36,865 bases of DNA from Priapulus caudatus (GCF_000485595.1 NW_014577197.1:28147-65011), one strand, 5' to 3'; counted from the stretch's first letter, positions 20,170-33,040 are shown. Numbers and translations: made by a program. Notes: generated by a model from the letters alone, not told the origin.

Positions 20170-20275
20170 ATCAGGGTTCGAATTTCGGCTGAAAATCTAG
20201 TGGACAGCGGGACCACCAACTTCAGAAAGTTGGTGGTCCTGTACAAAAGTTGGTGGTCTGCTTATTTCCTAGCAG
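20170..20275. repeat. GGTGGTCC-type short repeat
   Basis: ggttcgaatttcggc is followed by gggaccaccaacttcagaaa and gttggtggtcctg / gttggtggtct, forming local hairpins. A loosely related inverted stretch lies at about 20885-20975 (ggtggcccgagc, ttggtggcctcgg, gtcggcaccaatttcgaac). Confidence 0.5.
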
Positions 20276-21957
20276 TGAGTAACAAAATAGTATACAAAAA
20301 TAACCATTGGCATCAACAACATACATGTAACATGTAGAGTTGGTCAAATAATATATTTCAACTCTAGGCATGTCGGGGGAGCTTCTGGGAAAGGTTTTAC
20401 TTTCGTTTTTCTCCTCCCCAGTCTTCGGTACCCCCATGCATAGATCAATGCTGCCGCACATCCTCAAAGTTACAACTGCCTAGAATCTTTAAGTATATAT
20501 ACAGTTTACATTGCTTCTAGATATCTAACTGAATAAAAATAGTCAACTTTCTATGTAAAGAAAAGTAACGAATTCAGTCACGATAACCCCTGATAACCCC
20601 TGCGACATAGGAACTTATTATTATGCATTAAAACACTCATAACTTATAACGCATAAAAACACTCGGCTACGCTACATGCGGCATGCCGCAATCGATTTTT
20701 TAGACGGTCGCAAGTTTTTGTTCGTATGGCGAATCATGAGTTGAGGCAGTTCATGCCCTCAGCTCTAGACTTTTTGGATACCCCGTCAGAAACGGAGCGC
20801 ATTAGAATACGCTCCCGTTTACATGTCTGTCTAAACGCCGTTGCGATAACCGAAGTATTTCAGCATAATATGAGGGGAAAAAGTGCCGGTCCTTCCAGTT
20901 TCGTAGAGATGGTGGCCCGAGCAAAAACTTGGTGGCCTCGGGCCTCCGGGTCGGCACCAATTTCGAACGCTGTTAACAGGGATGAGATTCTTCCGCGGAA
21001 ATCCGCGGATTTGACAGTCCCAGGGGTCGATTTTGTGAAACGTCTAAATTCGTTGAGAAAATTGGGAGGGGGGTAACAATGTAACAATTTAAATTATATA
21101 TCCTCAACAGCACCTGACTGTAGACTGTAGAGTGTAGACAGTAGGCTGACAGCGAAGTATACAGTGTATCTGTTTTTGCGTACCAGAAAAGAAAATCCTC
21201 GTTCACAGGCTGCAGTAGAGGGGCAAACATTTGGGGTAGCTGATCACGTAACGACCATGCCTGGCCTGGGGGCCGGGTTTACATGTTGCTGCGTGCATGT
21301 TGTGTGCATGACTATGCACTGATTGTTCCATTCGCATTGTGTTTTTTTCATTCAAATCTCGTCGCAGCAAGGCAGCTTATGTCTGAGTAAAACAATGCAA
21401 GCGACGGGTGGAAACAGAAAAATATCATTATGTCTAGACATTTAATAAAAAATTTGCCCTATTTTCAGCCCCCTGATTTCCTATTATAGTTCGTTTGTTC
21501 CTTTTGACAACTTGAAAAGGTGATTCAAAGGTATCCTATAATGTGTTCAGAATAGCTTAGAATGCACCAAATTGCACCATTCTTTTAAAAAATTCCAGGG
21601 GAGCATGCCCCCGGACCCCCCTAGCATGGCGATGACCTACGGTCCTCCCATTGCTCGCTCCTCTGTTTGTTTGCTAATTAAAATTTCAGCTGAAAATTAA
21701 ATTATCCAATCTCATCCCTGTGTTAAACATCAAAACACTGTCCAAACCAAATTATTCATTTCACAATTAATGTCATGCAAAAATATCCAAATAGGCAGTG
21801 GTGTATGTATTATTTATGTTATCTCATAAATTATTTACTTGTCCATGTAAAGTCTTGGTATACAGTCCAACACCACATTATTACAGTCAAGTAATATTAC
21901 ACAGTTAAAGTTAATAAAATAATAAGATAATAAGATAATTAAAGTTTTTAATGTTTC
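20276..21957. other. Intergenic DNA upstream of NAA40; no supported gene
   Basis: Contains ataacccctg direct repeats near 20583 and a small + strand ORF at 20726-21076 overlapping repeat-like DNA. A fragment ggggagcatgcccccggacc near 21599 belongs to a class of dispersed repeat sequence. The NAA40 promoter should lie in the distal part. Confidence 0.35.
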
Positions 21958-22009
21958 AGAAACCTGCTACCAAATTTTTTTCGTGTCAAAGGCCCCATCT
22001 ACTTGCAAC

Positions 22010-25000
22010 ATGGGGGTAAGTGTTTTGCAGTAAATTCAGATTAAGATGTGTATATTGGCTATACTGATAGTTTGAATAAATTACAATAAATAAATAGGTA
22101 AAGGGGTGTGTGTGGTTTGACCAAGGAAGCCCAGATCAACTATAATCTGCATTGATCGTTCTTGAACAGATGTTGTCAATACATTTTTTGTTAAACCTAT
22201 ATTGCAGAGGAAGTCTGGTATGAAAGGCAGCTTCAAAGAGAGACGGCAAAAGTGGAAAGAGGTAAGGTTTGCTGTAACATTACAGATACTATTATGTAAT
22301 TGTTAGGCTTACAATAGCCATTCAAAATTTTTATTTTATAGAAAATTGCATATTACTCTAGTTTAATAGAATGCTTGTAGATTCACTTGTGATATGGTAT
22401 TAATTAAACACGTTCATACATTGTATGTAATGAAGACATACATGAATGAGTAAAGTGTCAAAATGTTAAATATTAGATGATTATACATCTGGGAAGTTAC
22501 GGGTTATTGAGTCTTTAGTTCATGATATATGAGTGTTACATATTTTCGGTGTAGGAATCTGAAAGAATTGCTCAAGCACAAAAGCGTGTTGCAGAAGCAA
22601 ACAAGGTATTTAATCACGTTTATAAAATTGAACTTTTTTTGTAATACATATAAATTAATTTTATGCAATCGGCCATGATATTTGCCTGAATATGTGTTTA
22701 TAATTCTTTTCTGCTACTCCCAGGAGGTTTTAATTTTATGACAATCACACTTGTAATTTGTATATATTTTCCTTTCTCTTTATAGATGACGGACCCATTC
22801 CAAGAGCTATCAATGGGAGCATTTCAGAAATTTGATCGAAATGAGTATGACCTATAAAACTCTAACATGCTTGAACAGGAAAAAATACTGTATTATAGTT
22901 TTCCACTAAAATATCGTTTATGTAACTAACGACATGGAATTGTAATTTTACAGATAGATGTATTTACATTCAACACATTACATTCTAAAACGTAGTATAA
23001 CCATTGTAGGTTTGTATGCATGGCCAGATGTGGTAAAGAGGTGCGGACTGAATTGAAATGCATTCTTGATGACTATCACTGAACTATGTGCAATGATAAA
23101 TGATAACGAAATGATAAGCTTTCCCGATCTACTTGATAGCATCAGCATAAATATTGAGGCGAAGCGAGTAGCAGACTTGGACGAAGAAACACTACAGTGG
23201 TGCATAGATCTGACTAAGGTCAACATGCAAGATATGTAAGTAGAAAGGTGGACACATGTATACAAATCTGTTTTGGCTTCTGTGGGGTTGAGACGTGTTA
23301 TAGCAGAAAATTAAAATTTTATCATTCATTAAACTTTCACTATTATATTAACTGTTCAATAGCAATTTAAATTTGATTTAAAAAGTTCATTGTATTATTT
23401 ATTTCTGAATTCAGTGACTTTACCAAAAGTTCTGCGATCACATTCCTAATATAACCAACTAATGAGGAGAAATTGCACAAAAGCAGAGCAGTTGGGGGGT
23501 TTGCAATTTTGATCATCTAATTCCCATTTTGTCATACAATATTAATGTTGTGGAATGATATTCACGTGTTCCGATTGCGATGGAGAATTAATCCTCCATT
23601 TTATGGCAGTCATTGCCATGAAATTAGATTTCTTGCGCCGAGCTCTTGCAACCTGTAAGTGTGCGGAAAGCCTCACGTAATGCAATCATTCTCGTCCGTT
23701 AACCGCACGGTTTGTGGTGGGCACCTCCGGTAGATACGAAATGAGCGAGGGAGGCTGGAGTGACAGAGCGAAGCGGGAAGAGATGACTCATGAATCTGTG
23801 TGGTACCTGATCGCACGCAATCAGCAGGGACAGAGAAAAGCACTCGTGCACTTTCGCTTCGACATGGACTATGAAGTGGAGGTTGTTTACTGGTGTGTAT
23901 ACTCACTCACTCTACTGCTCTAGTTTAATGTCGCATCGAAATTATGCTGGTACTACTGAAGCTAGATATTGATAATTGTATCCCCCGCGACGAAGTCGGT
24001 GGGGATACTATGGTTTCATGTCTCCCCAGCCGCCGCAGACAATTTCCCTTCCGCTCTATAACTCGACCCCTAATTCACCTAGCGCTACCAAACTTGGTAT
24101 ACTTACACATCTTGGGGAGAAGGTGAGCAGCGTACCAAAACCAGGTCACTGCGACCTTTATTTGACCACCTTTACCTTGACCTTGATCATATTTCCCTTC
24201 TGCTCTCTAACTCGGCCCCTAATTGACCTAGCGCTACCAAACTTGGTATACTTACACATCTTGGGGAGAAGGTATGTCGCGTACCATAGCCAGGTCACTA
24301 CAACCTTTATTTGACCTTTACCTTGACCTTGATCATATTTTCCTTCTGCTCTATAACTCGGCCCCTAATTGACCTAGCACTACCAAACTTGCTATACTTA
24401 CACATCTTGGGGAGAATGTGTGTCGCGTACCAAAACCAGGTCACTGCAGTTTTTATTTGACCTTGACCTTGACCTTGATTATATTTCCCTTCCGCTCTAT
24501 AACTCGGCCCCTAATTGACCTAGCACGACCAAACTTGGTATACTTACACATCTTGGGGAGAACACGGGGGATACATGTAGTTGGCGACAACTGCCCTTTC
24601 TAGTTATGAATAGCAGAGATATGCTTTTACAGCCATGTTTGAATAGGTCACGGTTATAAAATGGTAACGGTAATTAATTAGCAGCAACAGTACAAAAAGT
24701 ATCCCAAATTAGTAATTGTAATAATAGAATTGTCTTTGAATGTTTGTCATCTTGGTACATATGAATGTCTGTGACAGTTTATATACTTATATCTGTATAA
24801 TTATATATGATTACAAGTATTAAAAGTGCAAGAAAATTGGTGATATACTGAGTTTTTATAGTAATTTTGCTATATTTTATTCAGTTATGAGATTCAGCTG
24901 GTGAAGGAAGTACAGAAGAAAGGACTTGGGAAGTTTCTGATGCAGATCCTGGAGCTGTTTGCATTCAAGTTAGTTCTTGCAATTATGCCTATTATTATTA

Positions 25001-26025
25001 AGTGCCCAGAGATTTTTGGTTAGAATCTAGCTTAGAAGCTAATACACTTAAAAAAAAAGCATTGGAAACTGAAAACAGGTATATGTTTGCCGGGCTTGAA
25101 TTTCTCCAGTTTGAGAACTAATCTACACGGATTTTATACTTGTTTAATGAACAAATGTGCTTAAAATTCAACTAAAGTTTAGTTGCCTAATTTTATGGCA
25201 TAAGATGGAGGGAGGTTAGCTAAATTTATTACTAAATCTTCCCGAGTGTAAAAAATTGTTTTTTACTCGTGACACGTATTTGAGACATTATGTCTATTTT
25301 CCAAGAATGTGTTTGATGTAGGCTGACAAAGGTGTGTGTGCGTAGTGATGTGTGACATTGCAACATTAAAAAGTTGCTATCGTTCAATTTTGCATTTTTA
25401 TTCCCTACGCAATCCCTTCGCAGCGCATATCTTCAAATTTTGAATGTCTTATTATATATTTGCTTTTTTTTTGGTGTGTAATGTGTTACTCGCCCTGCAT
25501 TTAACAGTGCAGTAATGAATCTTACTTAAGAAGCTCACGCTCTGTGCTCAGCAGGAATCTCACCGTGTGCGGGGTCGATTTCACTGAGTTTTCAGTCTCG
25601 CGAGGCGGTGAGGAAAATATCTCGTGTTTGATAATTTTGGTCTCGCTAGGCTGAAACTCAGCGTGTGCGGAGTATTGAGGTTCCTGAAACTCAGCGTGTG
25701 CGGAGTATTGAGGTTCCTGCTCACTGTTGGCGCATGCGTATTTAGTTATTCCGAAATGGCTGCGCATTTTTATTGGCTCAGCCGTGTACCCGCTCCAATC
25801 ACCGCTTCGAGACTCCTGCTCAGCACGGAGCGTGAGCTTCGTGCTGAGCAGGTGTCTCACCGTGTGCGTGGGCCTTTATGTGAAACAAATTTGTTTCCAT
25901 TGCTGCAAGTTTTAATAGTGCAATCACATATCATTTTATTACGTCCACAGAACTGGAATGAAGAAGGTGATGTGTACAGTATTTTCACACAATACTGGCT
26001 CAATGGCGTTTTTCAAGAAAATAAA
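22010..26025 (+). CDS. NAA40: N-alpha-acetyltransferase 40 (NatD), partial at 3' end, eight exons
   Basis: Exons with GT-AG boundaries and consistent phases: 22010-22015, 22208-22261, 22555-22605, 22786-22844, 23140-23235, 23734-23892, 24885-24968, 25951-26025. They give 194 residues plus a split codon. Landmarks: N-terminal MGRKSG, basic helix FKERRQKWKEESERIAQAQK, MTDPFQEL, FDRN, INIEAKRVADLDEETLQWC, DLTKVNMQDIYE, KREEMTHESVWYLIA, LVHFRFDMD, VVYCYEIQL, the acetyl-CoA loop QKKGLGKFLMQILEL, and TGMKKVMCTVFSHNTGSMAFFKK. This is the GNAT enzyme that acetylates the N-terminus of histones H4 and H2A. Human NAA40 has about 237 residues, so roughly 45 C-terminal residues are missing. They should follow the donor at 26026 but are not in the next 280 bp nor recognisable after the N gap. 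A likely acceptor at 21958-21959 precedes the first coding exon. Confidence 0.92.
24070..24562 (+). repeat. ~146-bp tandem satellite in NAA40 intron 6
   Basis: Units beginning ctaattgacctagc start at 24070, 24219, 24365 and 24511 (spacing 149, 146, 146; the last is partial). Each contains CTACCAAACTTGGTATACTT, ACACATCTTGGGGAGAA and CCTTGACC sub-repeats. The array is bordered by tatcccccgcgacgaag (23980s) and a related gggggata near 24566, suggesting an element with its own ends. Confidence 0.85.
25525..25875. repeat. Repeat element with inverted ends and internal duplication in NAA40 intron 7
   Basis: gctcacgctctgtgctcagcagg near 25532 is repeated in inverted form near 25812 (cctgctcagcacggagcgtgagc) and again in direct form near 25835. 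Inside, a ~34-bp block tgaaactcagcgtgtgcgga is tandemly duplicated (about 25650-25717). No coding potential; the ORFs here are interrupted by the flanking NAA40 splice structure. Confidence 0.6.
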
Positions 26026-26199
26026 GTAAGTGACTTTGATATATGCAGATATTATATTTAATATTGTAAATATTGCGAAGCTGGTTGACGATGGTACTGG
26101 TGAACGTTTAGTGAGTTGAAGATGTGTTCTTGGTACTTGGCAGTGCGCGTGACTGGTGTTAGTATAGGTGTGATGTATGACCTCTTGGCAGCTCATTCA

Positions 26200-26305
26200 A
26201 ATAATGCTGAGAGATGGTGAGATATGCTGAGAGATAGAGACAGAGGTGTAGAGAGATGTAGAGATATGCTGGGAGATGTAGAGAGATGCTGAGAGATAGA
26301 GAGAT
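26200..26305 (+). repeat. GCTGAGAGATAGAGA minisatellite, truncated by gap
   Basis: Repeats of atgctgagagat and gtagagagat run into the N stretch. The unique DNA just before (gtgtgatgtatgacctc, cagctcattcaaataatgct) is homologous, in reverse orientation, to about 33935-34005. Confidence 0.85.
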
Positions 26306-26330
26306 NNNNNNNNNNNNNNNNNNNNNNNNN
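26306..26330. other. Assembly gap (25 N)
   Basis: Twenty-five N inside a minisatellite. Sequence continuity across this point, including the location of the last NAA40 exon, is not demonstrated. Confidence 0.99.
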
Positions 26331-26970
26331 TTTCGATATTATTTTCAATATACTATTTCGATGTATTTTTGCCCATATCGCACGCCCGCATATTTTCTCC
26401 CAGCACGTGTATCGCTCGTTGGGGGTGACGACACGTTTCGTATTTAGGATTCTCGTCCAAACTGTTTCTTGACTACGTATAACTCTATCATTGGGCTAAA
26501 GGGGAGGGAGATTTCTTGCAACGCGTTTTTGCGCATACAATATGTTTTCTCTTGCGAGGTACGTTCTCATACTTATTGTGTAGCAGCGCCTCTACAGACA
26601 ATCCAAAAGTCGTATTGACATCGTAGGAGGCGTGCTAGTTTTACTACGAGATTCGGCCAGAATTGAAAAGATCGTAGCCGCGGTTTTCGTATAAGTGGGG
26701 GTTGTACCGATCCCAGACATCACGATCGAATGTGCAACGCCCTAGAACCCTATTATTTGCGCCACCCTGCCCAATGACCACCTTACTGGTCCCTCCATCT
26801 TCTTCCCGACGATTGACCCTTCATACCCCTTCGTAGTGTCTTTGTATTAGCTGACTTTCAGATCGCTAGTGGGTGCTCTGCTAGTAATTAATTAGTGTAT
26901 GACAGATTACAAGGTCGAGCAAACTCCATAACCCGTTGTCGATAAGTTTATTGATTTTGAACTCCCCTCA
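26331..26970. other. Unique-looking DNA without recognised gene
   Basis: No ORF or exon matching the missing NAA40 C-terminus or any other family I recognise was found in this stretch. Confidence 0.4.
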
Positions 26971-26974
26971 CTGA

Positions 26975-27590
26975 TGAGCTCCTGCTGCCTCGGCCTCTCG
27001 CGCCCCCCGCAGCTGCCCCGCCCGCCCCCCTGCCCGCCCCCGCCGCTCCGCCCGGCAACCCCGACACGTCACGCCACCAGAAGCCCAGATAACATCCAAC
27101 AACGATGCACCACCTCACAGTCCGGTTTCATTGGTGTAACAGCGGATAAACAGAGTGTCTTCCCCCACAGCGTGGACGGCCGCTGCTGAGCCCACCTTTG
27201 ATCACACTCGCACCCCCTTCCACCGTTTCGTTCCACCGATGTGCCATCCTCTCTCCTCTTCTCGTCTCTCTCTCCTCCCGCAAGTCCCACCGCCCCCCCG
27301 CACCGCCCGCACCCCCCAGCCGCTCCCGCCGCAACGGTCCCCTGCGCCAGTACACACCGCAGCTCACGTTGCTCCTATACCCTCCGCCTCTCGTACTCAC
27401 TCTCCTCCGTCTCTCTCTCCCTCTCCTCTCTCTCTCTGCTCTGCGCCTGGCTCTCTCTCTCGCTCTCTCTCTCTCGCGCTCCTGGCCGTCTCCGCCAGTC
27501 CTCGCCACCGGACCTCCCCACGCCGCCCCCTCGCCGGCAACACTCCCCGCGCTCCCGCAGCGAAACCTACCGCACACGACACCACCGGCA
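26975..27590. repeat. GC- and CT-rich low-complexity region
   Basis: ccgcccgcccccctgcc-type sequence followed by runs of ctctctct. It supports long overlapping ORFs on both strands made of Ser/Pro/Leu or Arg/Gly, with no domain signature. Confidence 0.75.
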
Positions 27591-30500
27591 GCTGGCGCAA
27601 GTACTCGCCGGCACCACACCGCAAGCATCAAGCAGTAACCTCGGAGGAAACCGGAGCCACCGCAGAGCTCAGGCCGTACCTGCGCAACAGGAAAACACAA
27701 GTACAGCCGGACCCGCAAGCCGTAAACTGCACTCTCTCTCGTCTCAGCTCTCGCGCTCTCTCATCTTTCTCCGGCAGCTCAGTTCCAGTAACCCTCTCGG
27801 CACGAAACACTCCGGTCTCGCGTCAACCCTTACGACCTACGTCAGGTTGTCTCTTTATCGTGAAGGGGAAGGACGCGTCCGAGGTCTCTGCATGTCGGTG
27901 TATCGGATTGCAGTTCTCGTGGATTTTTGAAATGCGGTGTCTAACAGGTACGCGTCGATACAACACCGCTCAGCTTCAGGCCAGTGCCCCAACCCCACGC
28001 AGAACACAGTCTCGCATTCTCGTCACTGTCTCGTCGTTCTCTCGTCTCTCTCGTCATCCCCAAGTGCCCCGCAAGCACTCTCATGCACAACCCACACTGC
28101 CGGCCAGCCTCAGCAGTAACCTCGCGACACTCACCGCAGCTCAGGTCAGTACTCTCGCACGACACACCGCACGCTCAAGCCCATACCAGCCACTCGACAC
28201 ACCGATTCGCTCAGAGTAATCGCCATGATCCATCACTGCGAGCTCAAGCAGTAACCATCTCGCACGAACACACCAGGCAGCTCAGGCAGTAACTCGCACC
28301 AGAACACACCGCAGCTCAGCAGGATAACCACCAGCACGGGGGAACACACCGCAGCTCAGCAGTAACTCGCCACGAACACTCTTCTCTGGCCCGAGCTCAG
28401 CAGTAAACGCTCGCAGCGAACGACACCGGGCAGCTCAGCAGTAAGCTCCGCACGAACACAGCCGCGCAGCTCAGCAGTAACCTTCGCACGAACACACCGC
28501 AGCTCAGCAGTAACCAACAGATGGGCAAGAACACACCGCAGCTGCAGCAGTAACACTCGCGAGAATTGGCTGCACCGCAGCTCAGCAGCAACCTGCGCAC
28601 AGAACCCGAGATCCCAGCAGGCAACGCACGCGAACGAAACACACGCACAGCTCAGGCAGCAACCTCTGCACGAACACAGCCGCGCTCAGCAGTACTCGCA
28701 CGAACACACGCAGCAACCACGACGAAACACGCAGCTCAGCAGTAACCTCGCAGTGAACACATAGCGCAGCTCAGGCAGTAACCTCGACGAACACAGCGCG
28801 CTAGCTCGCAGTAAACGCTCGCACGACCAGACCGCTAGCTCAGCAGCCACGTGCAGAAGCACCCGCAGCTCAGCAGTAACCTCTGCACGAAGAACACATG
28901 AAAAAAAAAAAGGGGACAACGTGTACCGCAGCCGCAGTAACCTCGCACGAACACACCGCAGCTCAGCAGTAACCTCGCACGAACACACCGCAGCTCAGCA
29001 GTAACCTCGCACGAACACACCGCAGCTCAGCAGCAAGCCTTCGCACGAGACACACCGTAGCTCAGCAGCACCGCTTCGCACGACACAGTCCGCGCTCAGC
29101 GTAACCTCGCAGGAACACAGTTCGGGGCGCAGCTCAGCAGTTAACCTGCGCACGACCACACCGCAGCTCAGCAGTAAACCAACGCCGAACAACGCAGCTC
29201 AGCAGTAACTCGCACAGAACACAGCCGCAGCTCAGCAGTAACCCTGGCACGAACACGACCGCAAGGCTCAGCAGTAACCCTCCGCAGAAACACGATGCGA
29301 CCGCAGCTCAGCAGGCAACACGCACGAACACAGCCACGCTCAAGCAAGCAACACGCACAGAACACACCGCAAGCTGCAGCATAAGCTCGCACGAACACAC
29401 CGCAAGCTCAGCAAGTAACGCTCGACGAACACAGGTGGATTCGCAGCTCAGCAGCACCACGCACGAACAACGCCCCGCAGCTCAGCAGTAACCGCGGCAC
29501 AGAACACACGCAGCTCAGCAGTAACCGCGGCACGAACACAGACGCAGCTCAGCAGTAACTCGGACGAACACGACTCGTCAGCTCAGGCAGTAACTCGCTA
29601 CGTAACACACGCAGCTCAGCAGTAACCGCGCACAGGGAACACCGAGCCTCAGCAGTACCGCGCGCACGGACAACACCTAAGCGGCAGCTCACAGGTACCT
29701 CGGCCGAAGCACGGGAGGCCCGCAGCTCAGGAGTAACCGCTCGCACGAACACGACCGCAGCTCAGCGTCAACGCTCGACACCGAACAGCACCGCAGGCTC
29801 AGCAGTAACCTCGCACGAGACACCCGCAGCCAGCAGTAACCTCGCAAGAACAACACCGCTGCGTCGCAAGGATACGTGAGGGGAGCGGTGAGCTGGGGGA
29901 GGATGGAGGTGTCGGGGCGTAGCTCAGCAGTAACTCGCACGGACACACCGCAGCTCAGCGGGCAACACAGCTCAGGAGTAACCTCTGCACAGAACACACC
30001 GCAGCAACCTCGCACGGAACACACCGCAGCTCAGCGCAGCAAAGCCAGCTAGCTCCGCCAGTAAACCACGGCACAGGAACAAGCCGCAGCTTCAGCAGCA
30101 ACGCACACGTGCTCAGCAGTAACGCTCGCACGAACACGTGTCACCGGCGGCCGCGCTCAGGTCAGCCAACCTCTTGCACGAACACCCGCAGCTCAGGCAG
30201 TAACGCACGGGCACGAACACACCGGCGCTCAGCAGGTAACCTCGCAGACAAAAGGCCGCAGCTCAGATAGTAACCTCGCCGAACACACCGCAGCTCAGCA
30301 GCAACCCGCAACTGAACATCACCAGCAGCTCAGCAGTCACGGGCACGAACCACATCACCGCAGGCTCGAGCAGTAAGCGCTCGCAGCGAACACACGCGCA
30401 GCTCAGCAGTAACCCCGCACGGAACACACGCGCAGCTCAGCAGTACGCTCGCATACGAAACATCACCGCAGCTCAGCAGTAACCTCGCACGAACACACCG

Positions 30501-33035
30501 CAGCTCAGCAGTAACCTCGCACGAACACACCGCAGCTCAGCAGTAACCTCGCACGGAACTACACACCGGGCAGCTCAGCAGTAACCTTCGCATCGAACAT
30601 ACCGCAGCTCAGCAGTACGACGCACGAACAAGTCCGCATCTTGCTCAGCAGCAACACTCGCACGAATGACACGCGCAGCTCAGGCAGCAACGCACGCACG
30701 GAAACAGGAGGGCCCCGACATTATCTGCGCTGCGACCCGGCAGCTCAGCAGTAACCTCGCGGAACAACATGCCGCAGGCTCAGAGCAGTAACCTCAGCAC
30801 GAACGAACACGCAGCTCAGCAGCAACCACGCAGGCGAACACACGGCAGCTCAGCAGCACGAGCACGAAGCACAACCGCACGCTCAGCAGCAACGCACACG
30901 GCACGCAACACACGCGCGCAGGCTGGAGCAGTAACCTCGCACGAACACACGGCAGCTCCAGCAGTAACGCTCGCACGGAACATCACAGCGCAGCTCATAG
31001 GTAACGCTGCACGAACAGCACAGCCAGCTTCCACGGCAGTACCTCGCACGAAACATCACGCAGCTCAGGCAGTAACCACGCACGAAAACAAGCCGATGTC
31101 AGTAGTAACCTCACACGAACACCCCTGCAGCTTCAGCAGCAACCTCGCACGGCACTACATAAGAGGAAGGGGGGCCGAGCTCAGCAAGTAACCATCAGCA
31201 CGAACGAGCCCGAGCTCCAAGAAAGCAACCTCGCACGAACAGCGAGCAGCTCAGCGGGTAACCAGCACGAACACCGCGGGAGCCGCCCCAGGCAGGGGAC
31301 CGCAGCTGCAGGCAGTACCCTCGTCACGACACACCGCGCTCAGCAGTAACCTCGCAGCGAACAAGACCGCAGCTCAGCGAGGTAACCTCGCGCGAACACA
31401 TACCGAGCTCAGCAAGTAACCTCGGAGAAACACCGCAAGGCTCAGCAGGCAACCTCGCACGGGAACACACCGGCAGGCTCAGCAGCAACCACCGCAAGAA
31501 CACAACCGAGGCATGCAGCAGTACCTCGGCAGCGAACATTCACCGCAGCTTCAGCAGTAACCTGGCACGAACACAACCGCAGCTGCAGCAGCACCTCGCG
31601 CACGAACAACACACGCAGCTCAGCAGCAACCACGCACGAGGAACCCAGGAATACACCGCAGCTGCAGCAGTAAACCTGCGCACTGAACACACCGCAGCTA
31701 CAGCAGTAACTCGCACGAACACATTAGTCGCTGCCCGCAGCTCAGCAGTACCGGCGCACAGGAACACACCGCATGCTCAGCAGCAACCTCGCCGACATGT
31801 GATACCCGCAAGCTCAGCACCACCAGCCGCCCCGCAGCTCAGCAGTAACGCACGCACGGACAATGGGTTCGGCGCCGCCGCGCTCAGCAGTAACCTGCCG
31901 GAACACACCGGCAAGCTCCCAGCAGCGAGAACCTGATCGACAACCGGAGCTCAGCAGTGACCTCACCACGAACACATACCGCAGCTCAGCCAGTAACCCT
32001 CGACGAAACACCGGCAGCTCAGCAGTAATACCACGCAACCGCACACACCCGCAGCTCAGGCAGGCAACCACGCAGCGAAACACCGGCAGCTCAGGTCAGT
32101 AACGCTCGCACGGAACACCCGCAGCTCAGCAGTAACTCGCAACGAGACACACGCCGCAGCTCAGTCAGTAACTCGCCAGGAACACCGCAGCTCAGCAGCA
32201 ACCTCGCACGAACACACCGCAGCTCAGCAGTAACCTCGCACGAACACACCGCAGCTCAGCAGCAACCTCGCACGAACACACCGCAGCTCAGCAGTAAGTC
32301 AGACACGAAACACCGCAGCCTCAGCAGTAACCGCTCGCAGAACACACCGGCAAGTCAGGCAGTAAGCCTCGCACGAACACGACCACAGGCTTCAGGCCAG
32401 CAACCGACGCAGCGGAACACACCGCAGCTTCAGCAGTAAGCCTCGCACGAAACACACCGCAGCTCAGGCAGTAACCTCGGCACGAACACACCCGGAGCTT
32501 CAGCAGTAACGCTCGGACGAAGCACACCGCAGCTGCGCAGTAACCGCACCGAACACACCGCAGCTCAGCAGTAAGCCTCGGCACGAACACATGACCGAGC
32601 TCAGCAGTAACCTGCGGCAGAACACAGGGTCCCGGCAGCAACCTCAACGACGAATCACCAACCAGCAGCTCAGCAGTACCACACATCGAACACAGGCTCG
32701 CCTTCGCAGGCTCAGCCGCAACAGCACGAAACAGGTTGAATGGGGCCGCAGCCAGCAGCAACCTTCGGCACGAACACACCCGGCGCTCAGCACAACCTCG
32801 GACACGAGACACATCCGCGGCCGCGGTGGATGCCGGCAGACTCAAGCAGCAACCACGCACGAAACCACACCGCAGCTCCAGCCGGCAAGCCTTCGCACAA
32901 CAGCTCCCGGCCGGGCTTATCCGGAGGTCCAGCAGCTCAGGCAGTATACCTCGCAGAACACAGAGAACTCGCAGCTTCAGCGCAGTAACGACTCGCACGA
33001 ACAGGACACCGCAGCTCAGCAGTTCGCAAGGCTCT
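27590..33035 (+). repeat. 32-bp satellite array, ~5 kb
   Basis: The consensus unit can be read as AGCAGTAACCTCGCACGAAC followed by ACACCGCAGCTC. It is clear from about 28210 and degenerate before that. Perfect tandem copies occur at 28937-29035, 30471-30553 and 32190-32296; elsewhere single-base insertions and deletions are frequent. In either strand the 96-bp reading cycle contains an in-frame stop (TAA on +, TGA on -), so the consensus cannot encode an uninterrupted repeat protein. Confidence 0.95.
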
Positions 33036-33040
33036 CCGAG

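Noticed and set aside
20171-20186. GGTTCGAAT resembling a tRNA B box
   Set aside because: No A box or cloverleaf can be built upstream, and it is part of a GGTGGTCC-type repeat.
20726-21076. 116-codon ORF beginning MANHELRQF
   Set aside because: No recognisable family. It overlaps repeat-like GGTGGCC sequence, and no splice or conservation evidence supports it.
27128-28292. Long Ser/Pro/Leu ORFs (up to 354 codons) and Arg/Gly ORFs on the opposite strand
   Set aside because: They come from CT-rich and GC-rich low-complexity sequence and run into the degenerate satellite; no domain, splice or start context supports them.
28356-32998. Many ELRCVRARLLLSCG-type repeat ORFs on the minus strand
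   Set aside because: The 32-bp unit puts a stop in every 96-bp cycle; the longer ORFs exist only because of indels in the array.
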